From NCBI GenBank assembly GCA_022562655.1, contig JADFOU010000082.1:1-8226 (forward strand): a stretch of DNA of 8,226 bases, written 5' to 3'. The DNA comes from a candidate division TA06 bacterium. GTDB taxonomy: Bacteria; Hydrothermota; DG-26; E44-bin18; JADFOU01. The position numbers and the translations under genes were made by a program. The notes under the pieces are model-generated. The model did no database searches and was not told where the DNA came from. It was given only the letters and a program-made list of their open reading frames with translations. Shown here piece by piece: positions 1 to 6,996 of the stretch (position 1 is its first letter; each line of letters starts with the position of its first letter).

Positions 1-273
1 GGTGGCGAATCGGTGGTCCGGCCCCCAGGCCAACGGGCTGCCGGCCGCGAATCCGTGGTTGGACGAGCTCTCGCCGACGTTGGTCGCGGCCGCGCGGGTC
101 GTCGCGATGATCAAGGCCAGCCAGGGCGGGGTCATGTCCCACGGGGCGTAGCCGTTCCAGTTCGGGAACCCCAGGAACAGGAAGACGGTGGCGTAGGCGA
201 ACACCACGTTCCACTCCAGCGGCACCGCCAGCGGGAAGATGGAGGGTTCCTTGCCGGTCTCTTTCTGGGTCAT
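1..273 (-). CDS. Unrecognised membrane protein, N-terminal part (runs off left edge)
   Basis: Reading the minus strand from the ATG at 273-271 gives 91 open codons to the window edge. The protein begins MTQKETGKEPSIF. It has a hydrophobic stretch at about residues 22-37 (VVFAYATVFLFLGF), a Trp/Pro-rich loop (FPNWNGYAPWDMTPPW), and a second, shorter hydrophobic stretch (WLALIIA), so a membrane protein is likely. Third codon positions are mostly G or C, as in a real gene of a GC-rich genome, while the plus strand here encodes an Arg/Gly-rich string typical of antisense reading. I do not recognise the family. No Shine-Dalgarno sequence precedes the ATG, because the upstream side is coding sequence of the porU-like gene. 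The gene has therefore lost its own leader, by a misjoin or by insertion. The base composition differs sharply from everything between about 280 and 7,900. Confidence 0.5.
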   Translation of the reverse strand, partial: MTQKETGKEPSIFPLAVPLEWNVVFAYATVFLFLGFPNWNGYAPWDMTPPWLALIIATTRAAATNVGESSSNHGFAAGSPLAWGPDHRFAT

Positions 274-275
274 GG
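265..275. repeat. Left copy of an exact 11-base inverted repeat at the left composition boundary
   Basis: CTGGGTCATGG at 265-275 is the exact reverse complement of CCATGACCCAG at 7949-7959. The left copy holds both the first codons of the left-flank gene (ATGACCCAG on the minus strand) and the LGHG codons of the PorU-like peptidase, so it sits on the change from GC-rich to moderate-GC sequence. Exact 11-base inverted pairs are expected several times by chance in 8 kb; only the position is notable. Confidence 0.5.
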
Positions 276-1731
276 AAATATTGATCAGTTAGCCCATGAG
301 AAACTCTTTCGGAACCCCGTGGATATTTTTGCATTGAGGAATGGACCGAAGAACTTCTTCTTCTATTTTGGTTCCTGTTCCGTGGGGCAGTTTGACCGAC
401 CGGAGAAGGAAGACCTGGCTTCTACCCTCCAGAAGAGAAGAGATGGAGGAGGGATCGCCACCTTTGCCGCCTCCCGTTCCTCTTATGCCTCTCCCAATGC
501 CACCCTCGCCAATAGGCTCTTTGACAATTTCTTCTTTAACGACACGGCGAAGACCATTGGGAAGGTGATCACCACCACTAAGATTCAACTCGGGAATTCC
601 CAACAAAACTACAATCTCTTCGGTGACCCTGCCTCGGAGTGGGGTCCACCTGAATTAGACGTGAATCTCACCCTTTCGCCAGATAGCCTCATCGGTCTTT
701 CTCAGGTAACGGTCCAGGGAGCAGTTTCTGATCCAAGTTTCAATGGCTTTGCCTCCCTCACCATCTTTGACTCTGGCGACTCAACGGGCAAAACTTTTAT
801 TACTCCACCTCCTGAGAACGATACGTTTATCCTCAAGTACACCCTCCCCGGAACCCCTATCTACAAGGGAGTGACACGGGTTCTAAATGGTCAGTTCACC
901 CAGCGTTTCATCGTCCCGGACCATTCAGGAGGGGCGATGCAGTTAGGGGATCTTGGGCGGGTCAGTGTCTATGTCTGGGATGGAATGAGGGATGGGCATG
1001 GGGCTCTGGATAGTCTCTTCGTGGGTGCTGGGGGCACTCCTGAGGATACAATCCCTCCAAAAATCACCATCCTTCATGGAGGGCGGGTCCTCACCGGGGT
1101 GGATACCCTCACCGTCCCCCTCAATCCAAGGATTACTCTTCTCCTTGAAGATGAGAGTGGGATCTATTTAGGGGACCGACGAACGGATAAACGAATTCAT
1201 CTCGTCAAGGATGGAGATAAGGATAACCGGATCTTTTTGAACCATCTCTTCCAGTATGAGGAGGGGAGTTACACCCGGGGTCGAGTCGAGGTGGATCTCC
1301 AGTTCTCCGACCCCAGGGATGATACCACCCACACCCTTGTATTTAGCGCCTCTGACAATGCCTTGAACCGTTCCGCAGATACAGTGGTGGTTAAGGTCAT
1401 TCCCTCCCAGAGATTGGCCCTCTACCGGGTGATGAATTATCCCAATCCGGTTCAGAACCACCGGACCCGGTTCATCTTTGAACTCTCTGAGGAGAATGTA
1501 GAGGTTGAGATTAAGGTCTATACCGTTGCGGGACGCCTCATCAAGATCCTTCGGGTTCCCGGAAGGGTGGGGTTCAACTCTGTCGAGTGGGATTGTCGTG
1601 ATGAGGTGGGGGACGCAATCGCGAATGGAGTCTATCTCTATAAGGTAGTGGCTCGTACGACGAGTACGGGATTTACCACTTCCACGGAGAAGGTGGTGGA
1701 GGTGGTGGAGAAACTGATTGTTGCGCATTAA
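265..1731 (+). CDS. porU: PorU-like type IX secretion sortase (C25 gingipain-family peptidase), 5'-truncated
   Basis: This is the C-terminal 488 residues of a C25 cysteine peptidase; full-length PorU-like proteins are usually over 1,000 residues. The visible part starts at the catalytic motif LGHGN (His codon 271-273), followed by QLAHE. The catalytic Cys lies in FGSCSVGQFD (codon 376-378), 35 residues after the His, close to the spacing in gingipains. Further family marks are DGGGIATFAASRSSYASPNA and the YNLFGDPA motif near 610-633, which ends the peptidase domain. Beta-rich domains follow, then a C-terminal sorting domain from about 1432 with NYPNP, VYTVAGRLIK and GVYLYKVVA. PorU acts on the outer surface, cutting sorting domains off cargo and attaching the cargo; porV downstream is its usual partner. 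Before base 265 the frame stays open to 13, but it encodes antisense of the left-flank gene, so the true N-terminus is missing. Other C25 peptidases with a sorting domain are possible; the porV neighbour favours PorU. Confidence 0.8.
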   Translation: MGHGNIDQLAHEKLFRNPVDIFALRNGPKNFFFYFGSCSVGQFDRPEKEDLASTLQKRRDGGGIATFAASRSSYASPNATLANRLFDNFFFNDTAKTIGKVITTTKIQLGNSQQNYNLFGDPASEWGPPELDVNLTLSPDSLIGLSQVTVQGAVSDPSFNGFASLTIFDSGDSTGKTFITPPPENDTFILKYTLPGTPIYKGVTRVLNGQFTQRFIVPDHSGGAMQLGDLGRVSVYVWDGMRDGHGALDSLFVGAGGTPEDTIPPKITILHGGRVLTGVDTLTVPLNPRITLLLEDESGIYLGDRRTDKRIHLVKDGDKDNRIFLNHLFQYEEGSYTRGRVEVDLQFSDPRDDTTHTLVFSASDNALNRSADTVVVKVIPSQRLALYRVMNYPNPVQNHRTRFIFELSEENVEVEIKVYTVAGRLIKILRVPGRVGFNSVEWDCRDEVGDAIANGVYLYKVVARTTSTGFTTSTEKVVEVVEKLIVAH

Positions 1732-1785
1732 ATAGGATGCAATTTCCATTTGAATCCCAATCCTCCTAAGGCCGGATCCTATAAT

Positions 1786-1815
1786 CAAAATTCGAATTTG
1801 AACTTTTGAATTTTG
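1786..1815. repeat. AT-rich hairpin in the porU-porV spacer
   Basis: CAAAATTC at 1786-1793 pairs with GAATTTTG at 1808-1815. A G-U and two A-U pairs inside extend the stem to about 11 pairs around an 8-base loop. No T-run follows on either strand, so it is not a classical terminator. It lies 55 bases after the porU stop and about 56 bases before the -35 box of porV. The surrounding text repeats short forms of AATTTGAA and GAATTTTG. It could be a weak processing or termination structure, or a dispersed AT-rich repeat. Confidence 0.35.
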
Positions 1816-1871
1816 GATTGATTTGGGAATGGATATTTGTAAATGGCGATTTGCCTGTGACTTAAAAAGAC

Positions 1872-1900
1872 TTGACAAAGATAAGAAAGAAGAGTATACT
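1872..1900 (+). promoter_or_regulatory. Sigma-70-type promoter for porV
   Basis: TTGACA at 1872-1877 matches the -35 consensus exactly. TATACT at 1895-1900 differs from the -10 consensus by one base, and the spacer is 17 bases. It lies 61 bases upstream of the porV ATG in an AT-rich spacer. It implies that porV can be transcribed independently of the porU-like gene. Confidence 0.8.
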
Positions 1901-1961
1901 TAAAAGCTCTGTTCGGATTCTCTGACCATTGAAAATTAACAACCCAAAGTAGGAGTTTGTC

Positions 1962-2972
1962 ATGAAAAGATTCCTCATCATTTTCTTCCCGGTCTTTTTC
2001 CTTCTTGCCTCTTTTGAGGAAGGGGAGGGGACGGCATCTCAGGCAGGAGCCATATTTTTGTCTATCTACCCAGGAGCGAGACCCACTGCGATGGCGGGTG
2101 CTTTTAGTTCCATCGCAGATGATGCCCTGGCAACCTATTACAACGACGCAGGTTTGGCTTTTGTGACCAAGAGGGATGTGGTTCTGATGCATGCCAACTG
2201 GCTTACGGGTTTAGCCAGTGATCTCTATTATGAATATGCCGCCTATGTCCATCCCCTTTCCGAAGGTGAATCCATCGCAGGTTCCATCATCTTTTTAAGC
2301 ACTGGGAAAACAGTGCCCGTGACCCAAGCAGGGGTCCCTCTTTCTGAATATACGACCTTCGACTTCTCCGTCAAGATCTCCTATGGCAGAATGGTGGGGG
2401 AGGGTCTGGCTGTGGGAGTGGGAGGAAGGTTTATTTACAGTTTCCTCTCCCCAGACTGGGTCCTACAGCGGGTCCTGGGGCTTCAAGGGGGAGGTACGGG
2501 AACCGGTTGGGCTTTTGACTTATCCACCCTCTATGAGACTCCCGTCCCTCGGCTCAATCTGGCAGCTTCCCTTCAAAACCTGGGTCCCAACATTGGATTC
2601 ACCGAGAGTGGATCTTCCGACCCTCTCCCTCGAACCGCTCGCCTGGGTGCATCCTATAGGCCCCTCGACAATGAGACGAGCAAGTTGATTTTCCCATCCG
2701 TGGAACTTACCAAGATCGTTGCAGGGGAGTTCAGCAGTCTCAAGGAGGAATTGAAGGACGCATGGATCGCAGTGGGGATGGAGTACACTTACAGTAAATT
2801 CCTCTCCGGTCGGCTGGGTTATTTTTATGATAAGAATGGTCAGAGGATCGGTCCCACCTTTGGGGCAGGCATCGCCCTGAAGGGCTTCCGCTTTGATATA
2901 GCCGTGGATTCTGAGATCTACGACTTTCCCACCGACAACTACCGCTTTTCCTTGGAATTTACCCCTGATTGA
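1962..2972 (+). CDS. porV: PorV/PorQ-family outer-membrane protein of the type IX secretion system
   Basis: The 336-residue product starts with a basic and hydrophobic signal peptide (MKRFLIIFFPVFFLLASF), consistent with export across the inner membrane. The mature start carries the family hallmark PGARPTAMAGAF (residues 37-48), followed by SSIADDALATYYNDAGLA (49-66). Many relatives have NPAGL where this one has NDAGL. The rest alternates short amphipathic strands with turns (YEYAAYVHPL, GEGLAVGVGGRFIYSF, NLAASLQNLGPNIGF, PRTARLGASYRPL) and ends in a strand with an aromatic residue (YRFSLEFTPD), as expected for a 14-strand FadL-like barrel. PorV carries type IX cargo from the translocon to the PorU attachment complex, which fits the upstream porU-like gene. 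The start is set by AGGAG at 1951-1955, six bases before ATG. A promoter at 1872-1900 and a terminator at 3000-3037 make it a self-contained unit. PorQ is the main alternative; the porU neighbour favours PorV. Confidence 0.82.
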   Translation: MKRFLIIFFPVFFLLASFEEGEGTASQAGAIFLSIYPGARPTAMAGAFSSIADDALATYYNDAGLAFVTKRDVVLMHANWLTGLASDLYYEYAAYVHPLSEGESIAGSIIFLSTGKTVPVTQAGVPLSEYTTFDFSVKISYGRMVGEGLAVGVGGRFIYSFLSPDWVLQRVLGLQGGGTGTGWAFDLSTLYETPVPRLNLAASLQNLGPNIGFTESGSSDPLPRTARLGASYRPLDNETSKLIFPSVELTKIVAGEFSSLKEELKDAWIAVGMEYTYSKFLSGRLGYFYDKNGQRIGPTFGAGIALKGFRFDIAVDSEIYDFPTDNYRFSLEFTPD

Positions 2973-2999
2973 AAGAACTGAATCAAACCTTTTCCTGAG

Positions 3000-3037
3000 C
3001 CGTCGGTCCGCCACAAGCGGATTCCCGACGGTTTTTT
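3000..3037 (+). terminator. Rho-independent terminator after porV
   Basis: CCGTCGG (3000-3006) pairs with CCGACGG (3025-3031), and an inner stem CCGC (3008-3011) pairs with GCGG (3017-3020) around a CACAA loop. Six T residues follow at 3032-3037. It begins 28 bases after the porV stop. On the minus strand no T-run follows, so it acts in one direction. Confidence 0.93.
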
Positions 3038-3059
3038 ATGGCCATTATAAAACATGCCC

Positions 3060-3362
3060 CTACTTCACAACCTCGTAGGCCTGAGGAGATTTGGAGAGTT
3101 CTACTCCTATCTCATCAGCCTCTGCCTCAAGGCAATGATCAGAAGTGCAGTCTCAAACCGAATAGTTCGGGATTTTCAAGATGGACGGAAGCGAAGTCCG
3201 TCTCTTTTGTAAAGAGCCTTTCTTTTCCTCCAGTCGGGAATGTAGGGATTTTTGAAAGGTCTCCTTGTCCTTCTCCGGAATATAGGAATGGAGGATGCAG
3301 AGACCTTCAGTGGCGTTTATCGCAGGAAGATTACAGATTTCAGAAAGTTTGCAGTTTGACAC
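3060..3362 (-). pseudogene. Probable gene remnant with a Cys/His-rich N-terminal module
   Basis: From GTG at 3362-3360 the minus strand encodes 69 residues to TGA at 3155-3153. The same frame then stays open for another 30 codons (ending SKSPQAYEVVK) to TAG at 3062-3060. The start has Cys4, Cys10, Cys22 and His25 in CKLSEICNLPA and EGLCILHS, then a charged helix (PEKDKETFQKSLHSRLEEKK). From memory, this layout resembles the short Cys/His-containing N-terminus found ahead of pentapeptide repeats in some proteins, but no pentapeptide repeats follow. There is no Shine-Dalgarno sequence, and an in-frame TGA lies two codons upstream, so the real start is probably lost. A decayed fragment is the best reading; a chance open frame is possible. 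The opposite-strand frame 3038-3373 has no family feature I recognise. Confidence 0.3.
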
Positions 3363-3389
3363 GATTCAGTTAATCGCTGTTCGTTTTCA

Positions 3390-3470
3390 GTTGTTAGACC
3401 ACCTATTTTAACAATAGATGGTCTGAGGAGTAAAGAAGTCTTCTTGGTATTCTGTCCAATCCCTAACAAC
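3390..3470. repeat. Nested inverted repeats in the gene-free stretch
   Basis: GTTGTTAG (3390-3397) and CTAACAAC (3463-3470) are exact inverted copies. Inside them, AGACCA (3396-3401) plus CTATT (3403-3407) pair with AATAG (3413-3417) plus TGGTCT (3419-3424), a hairpin with one mismatch and a five-base loop. The two structures share bases 3396-3397, so they cannot both form fully. A 13-base palindrome (AAGAAG-T-CTTCTT) lies at 3433-3445. The segment is just past the 3' end of the repressor gene on the minus strand. No T-run follows the hairpin on either strand, so it is not a standard terminator. Apart from this and the remnant at 3060-3362, I see nothing else between 3038 and 3491. Confidence 0.45.
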
Positions 3471-3491
3471 CGACAATTCAATACTGGGTTT

Positions 3492-4136
3492 TCACAGCTT
3501 CTCCACCCTCATGATCACTTTTCCGAGGATCTGAACCTCATTCACAGGGAGAATGAGGGGGGTAGATTCGGGGTTGAAAGACTGAAGGACTAAAGTTGTC
3601 TCCTTCTGGAAGATTCTCTTGATACTCACCTCCTTCCCGACCTTCAACACCACAATATCTCCACTCTCCCACTGCCGATTTGGAGAGATGATGATGATGT
3701 CTCCGGGTTTGAGGCGAGGAGACATCGAATCCCCCTCCACCTTGAGGGCGAAGGCATTCAAATCCATCACATCTGGAAGAGAGACATATTGATCGGCATA
3801 GCCGGTGGGATAATCCTTGTCGGTATAGGCCTGGGGGAAGCCTGCCGGGATACGATTTAAAACGGGTATAGGCTTGACGGGAAGCCCCTCTTTGAGGAGA
3901 TTTTCCAGCCGCTCCACCCTCTGGCCTAAGGACTCAGACTGTTCCTCACCCGTGAGGAGTTCCCGGTAGTCCATCTCAAAGGCTTGAGCAATTCTCCTGA
4001 GGATCTTCAAGGTTGGAGGTCTGACATCCCGTTCAATGAGGGAGAGATAGGCTCTGGAGAGCCCAGTCTTTCCCTCCACATCCGCCAGTGTCCATCCCTT
4101 CTCCTTCCGAATTTGACGAATCAAGGCACCTGTCAT
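3492..4136 (-). CDS. LexA/CI-like repressor: XRE helix-turn-helix plus S24 self-cleaving domain
   Basis: The 214-residue protein has two domains. Residues 1-62 form an XRE-type DNA-binding domain: LIRQIRKEKGWTLADVEGKTGLSRAYLSLIERDVRPPTLKILRRIAQAF, with the recognition helix near SRAYLSLIE. A short charged linker follows, then a peptidase S24 domain from about residue 88. The likely self-cleavage site is Ala98-Gly99 in RIPAGFP. The catalytic Ser137 lies in EGDSMSP and the Lys173 in VSIKRI, 36 residues apart, close to the LexA spacing. All active residues are present, so RecA-stimulated self-cleavage after DNA damage is plausible by family knowledge. The architecture is that of CI-like prophage or stress repressors rather than canonical LexA, which has a winged helix. 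The start is fixed by a perfect AAGGAGG (4149-4143 on the minus strand), six bases before ATG. The gene follows the STAND-TPR gene by 165 bases in the same direction, with candidate operator repeats just upstream. Confidence 0.9.
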   Translation of the reverse strand: MTGALIRQIRKEKGWTLADVEGKTGLSRAYLSLIERDVRPPTLKILRRIAQAFEMDYRELLTGEEQSESLGQRVERLENLLKEGLPVKPIPVLNRIPAGFPQAYTDKDYPTGYADQYVSLPDVMDLNAFALKVEGDSMSPRLKPGDIIIISPNRQWESGDIVVLKVGKEVSIKRIFQKETTLVLQSFNPESTPLILPVNEVQILGKVIMRVEKL

Positions 4137-4155
4137 CCATTACCTCCTTATCCGA

Positions 4156-4177
4156 TGTCATTTGTACGTTGTCATTT
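4156..4177 (-). promoter_or_regulatory. Direct repeats upstream of the repressor gene, possible autoregulatory operator
   Basis: TGTCATTT occurs at 4156-4163 and again at 4170-4177, a 14-base period (AAATGACA on the coding strand). A shorter GTCATT lies at 4194-4199. The pair is 7-28 bases upstream of the ribosome-binding site, where a self-acting repressor would block transcription. The repeats are direct, whereas S24 repressors usually bind inverted sites, and I could not place a convincing -35/-10 pair nearby. Function is inferred from position only. Confidence 0.35.
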
Positions 4178-4301
4178 TTCATACCATTTTTGGGTCATTG
4201 AATTTGTTAGAATAAATAATGCCTTCAAGGGTTTTTTCGAAACGTCTGTTGATAAAAGGGTATGGTGAAAATTGGCAATTTGAATGTCGCGCAATGTTCG
4301 A

Positions 4302-6869
4302 CTAAAGGCTGCGAATGGCTTTTTCTACTCTTCTCATTCCAAATTCGTCATCTTGTCGCCGATATTTCGTGATCAGGTCCTGAAGGGCTCCATAAGCGGT
4401 CGCTGCGTCGGGCTTGGCACCAAGCTCTGCAAAGGTTGCGAAGGAGTTCAGCAGGAGTTTCTCCGCCTCCTCCAACTTTCCCTGTTCCAAATAGAGACTC
4501 CCGATATTCCCCTGGGTCTGTGCCATCCCTTGGAGGTCCCCCAGTCTCTCTGAGATTGCAAGATCTCTCTCATAGAACTGAATGGCTTTCCCCCAATCGC
4601 CTTTTCGTCTATAGACTATGCCAAGGTTATTGTAGGTTTTTGCCATTCCATGGATGTCCTCCAGTTTCTTTTTGATCGCCAGGCTCTTTTCATAGAAATG
4701 AAGGGCTTGTCCAATATCCCCTCTTTTGGAATGGACTAATCCGAGATTATTGTAAGTTTTTGCCATTCCATGGATGTCCCCAAGTTTTTCTTTGATCTCA
4801 AGCTCCTTCTCATAAAACTGAATGGTTCTCTTATAATCGCCTTGGCTGTAATAAACCGAGCCGAGTTTTCCGTGGATCTGTGCCACTCTTTGGAGATCCC
4901 CGAGCCCCTCAGAAATCGCAAGGGTTTTCTCATAGAACTGAATGGCTTTCCCCCAATCGCCTTTTCGTCTAAAGACACTGCCTAGATTATTGTAGGTCTT
5001 TGCCATTCCAGGAATGTCCTCCAGTTTTTCAAAGATCTCCAGACTCTTCTCGTGGAACTGAATGGCTTTTTCATACTCACCTTGCCTGGAATAGAGCGAT
5101 CCAAGGCTTCCGTAGGCTTGTGATATTCCATAGAGATTCCCCAATTTCTTGAAGGTCTTGAGAGCCTTCTCATAGAAGTGAAGGGCTTTCTCAAAATCGT
5201 CTTTTTGCAAATAAACCGAGCCGAGGCATAGGGAATGGTCTGCGGAAGCCTTGAGTTCTCCAACTTTTTCAGTGATCTCCAGGCTCTTCTCATAGAACTG
5301 AATTGCACTCTCCCAGTCTCCTTTTTGGGAATAGATTGAGCCGAGGTTTCCATAGGTCTGCGCCATCCCCTGAAAGTCGACCAGTCTCTCTGTGATCGCA
5401 AGGCTCTTTTCATAGAACTGAATGGTTCTCTCATATTCGCCTTCTCGTCTACAGATCTTGCCGAGGGTATTATAGGCCTGTATCATTCCCTGAAAGTCAC
5501 CCAGTTTCTCTTTGATCTCTAAGCTCCACCTATAGAACTGACGAGCCTTCTCAGAGTTGCCTCCGTCGGGTTCAACCGATCCAAGATTATAGTAAGTCTG
5601 TGCCACCCCCAGTTCATCTCTTTTCCTCTCATAGAGGCTGAGAGCTTTCTCCCAGCACCTTGCAGCCTCTTCCCGTTTGGATAAATCTCGATGGAGCAGA
5701 TGGGCGATGCTGTTGTAAGGGTCCGGATCTTCCAGCTCCCAGACCCGAGTCCAGAATTCCCCTAAACTCTTGACGATAAAGCCCCTGTCTTCGAATTTTT
5801 CATAAGCAGCAAGACCCAGATCAATCACCGTTTGGGTATCGAGTTCCTTTGACTTTTCGAGAATGACTTTACACGCCTCTTTCTGGTTTAGATGGATCAG
5901 GGTTGTTAACATCTCCCTCGCTTTTGTCTGAATGAATTCCTCCACAGATTCCTCAAATCGGGCTCTTACATAGGGGATAAAATAATACTTCTTTACGATA
6001 TGGTCATTTAAGATGTCAGGCCGAATCCGATAGAAGTCTCCCTCTTGAGTGATCTGTCCTGCAGACAACACCTCTCTGAATCTCTCCTCATACTCTGCAA
6101 AAGGATTCCCCGACATTCCTCGAACCAGAGCCATCTTCGCCAGGGTTGGGAGGATTTCTGGCATCCTCTCTTCAATGTTTTGATAGACGGAGTTTAAGAG
6201 TTCATATCGGTCTTTGATGCCATTGAGATTTTTGGTCATTTGAAAATGTTCTACTGCCATCCGGGCGATGGCAGGATTCCCTTCAGAGATTTTGACAATT
6301 TGAGAGAGAAGGAAAGAGTCATCGAGAGGAGTGATCTCTGGGATGTTACCTATCTTTTTGAGGTGAATCTCTAGTGGGATCTGCCCCCAACTTTTCAGTT
6401 CTCTCCTGGGTGAATCGGGTTCTCTTGAGAGGATGAGGAGTTTCGCCTTCTTTTGAAGGACGACGGAAACGGCTTCCGAAAGGATACTTCGATACTCTTG
6501 ATAATCCTCAAAGACAAGAATCATCCCCGCTTTTAGAATCCTCTCCAATTTTTTCTTCACCTGACCTGTTTCTTGAGGATTCTTTATATTCAATCCCCTT
6601 AAATTGATCCAGGTCATTTCATCCCTCTTTGCCGCCTCAATACAACATCGACTCTTGCCAATCCCTCCTTCTCCTGAGAGGAGTAAGAAATTCCGTGAGC
6701 TTTTAATCCAGCTCTCAATCTCCTTCACTCTATCCCTGATCTCTCCTTCCTCATTCCTAAAGACAAAGTCGTGTTTATGTCTCTCCATCTCCTCACCGTA
6801 GAAGTCGGTGGCGATGAGTAGGCAATTTCCCCCTTTTCGACTACTCCAATTCTTTAACCACACAGTCAT
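4302..6869 (-). CDS. STAND-like P-loop NTPase with C-terminal TPR array
   Basis: The 855-residue protein has an NTPase half and a TPR half. The NTPase has Walker A GEGGIGKS (residues 66-73), Walker B ILVFEDY (117-123), an arginine-sensor strand LLILSRE (144-150) and a GNP motif in ISEGNPAIARMA (194-205), together typical of STAND/NB-ARC-type switches. A probable winged-helix region (about 235-285) and a helical linker follow. Residues 424-823 are ten TPR units of exactly 40 residues, consensus TYNNLGxVYxxKGDxxKAIQFYEKSLxIxEKLGDxxGMA, with a degenerate unit before and a capping tail (TAYGALQDLITKYR...). Such proteins are signal-sensing oligomerising switches: TPRs bind a ligand or partner and the NTPase assembles. 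No effector domain is visible in the 55 residues ahead of the P-loop region. The start ATG has only an odd G-run (GGGGGG) two bases upstream; Met28, next to GAGGAG, is an alternative. Antiphage, regulatory or assembly roles are all possible. Confidence 0.88.
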   Translation of the reverse strand: MTVWLKNWSSRKGGNCLLIATDFYGEEMERHKHDFVFRNEEGEIRDRVKEIESWIKSSRNFLLLSGEGGIGKSRCCIEAAKRDEMTWINLRGLNIKNPQETGQVKKKLERILKAGMILVFEDYQEYRSILSEAVSVVLQKKAKLLILSREPDSPRRELKSWGQIPLEIHLKKIGNIPEITPLDDSFLLSQIVKISEGNPAIARMAVEHFQMTKNLNGIKDRYELLNSVYQNIEERMPEILPTLAKMALVRGMSGNPFAEYEERFREVLSAGQITQEGDFYRIRPDILNDHIVKKYYFIPYVRARFEESVEEFIQTKAREMLTTLIHLNQKEACKVILEKSKELDTQTVIDLGLAAYEKFEDRGFIVKSLGEFWTRVWELEDPDPYNSIAHLLHRDLSKREEAARCWEKALSLYERKRDELGVAQTYYNLGSVEPDGGNSEKARQFYRWSLEIKEKLGDFQGMIQAYNTLGKICRREGEYERTIQFYEKSLAITERLVDFQGMAQTYGNLGSIYSQKGDWESAIQFYEKSLEITEKVGELKASADHSLCLGSVYLQKDDFEKALHFYEKALKTFKKLGNLYGISQAYGSLGSLYSRQGEYEKAIQFHEKSLEIFEKLEDIPGMAKTYNNLGSVFRRKGDWGKAIQFYEKTLAISEGLGDLQRVAQIHGKLGSVYYSQGDYKRTIQFYEKELEIKEKLGDIHGMAKTYNNLGLVHSKRGDIGQALHFYEKSLAIKKKLEDIHGMAKTYNNLGIVYRRKGDWGKAIQFYERDLAISERLGDLQGMAQTQGNIGSLYLEQGKLEEAEKLLLNSFATFAELGAKPDAATAYGALQDLITKYRRQDDEFGMRRVEKAIRSL
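4401..5600 (-). repeat. Ten tandem 120-bp TPR-coding units with a 360-bp higher-order repeat
   Basis: The array is ten 120-base coding units inside the STAND-like gene. Bases 4568-4611 and 4928-4971 are identical over 44 bases and lie exactly 360 bases (three units) apart; both encode the GDWGKAIQFYE segment. Flanking text is also very similar, for example the units encoding KTYNNLG. This points to a fairly recent block duplication of three units or to gene conversion between units. Confidence 0.85.
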
Positions 6870-6951
6870 TTCCCCCCTTTTTCGTGGAGAACGGATTCTG
6901 TACTCCTATACTCTCAATTTTCTTCTTTCCATAGAACGATTGGAAAGCATT

Positions 6952-6980
6952 TCAGGTAAACCGACGAATGGGGTACCTGA
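6952..6980. repeat. Inverted repeat in the spacer between the two TPR genes
   Basis: TCAGGTA (6952-6958) pairs with TACCTGA (6974-6980) around a 15-base loop, starting 17 bases after the stop codon of the TPR-only gene. A second, smaller one, CTTTCC (6925-6930) with GGAAAG (6942-6947), follows. Neither has a T-run on the minus strand, so read-through into the STAND-like gene is likely. I see no clear promoter in this 127-base spacer. Confidence 0.3.
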
Positions 6981-6996
6981 GATTTTCTTGACGGAA

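Noticed and set aside
13..264. Plus-strand open frame ahead of the PorU-like domain, as its N-terminus
   Set aside because: It encodes an Arg/Gly/Gln/Asp-rich string without C25 features, typical of antisense reading of GC-rich DNA; the minus strand gives a better protein.
1168..2192. Minus-strand open frames opposite porU and porV (1168-1878, 1785-2192)
   Set aside because: They overlap well-supported genes and their products show no recognisable domain or suitable start signal.
3038..3373. 111-residue plus-strand open frame after the porV terminator
   Set aside because: It starts at the terminator T-run, has no ribosome-binding site and shows no family feature; it is probably a shadow of the minus-strand remnant.
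3433..3445. Palindrome AAGAAG-T-CTTCTT as a terminator
   Set aside because: The arms are too close for a stable hairpin and no T-run follows.
4401..5600. Regular repeats as a CRISPR or non-coding tandem array
   Set aside because: The 120-base period is a coding period of 40 residues with a clear TPR consensus; there are no constant repeats with unique spacers.
4302..6869. Calling the STAND-TPR protein a proven antiphage (Avs-like) system
   Set aside because: No N-terminal nuclease, protease or other effector domain can be seen, and the TPR sensor is also common in transcription regulators and scaffolds.
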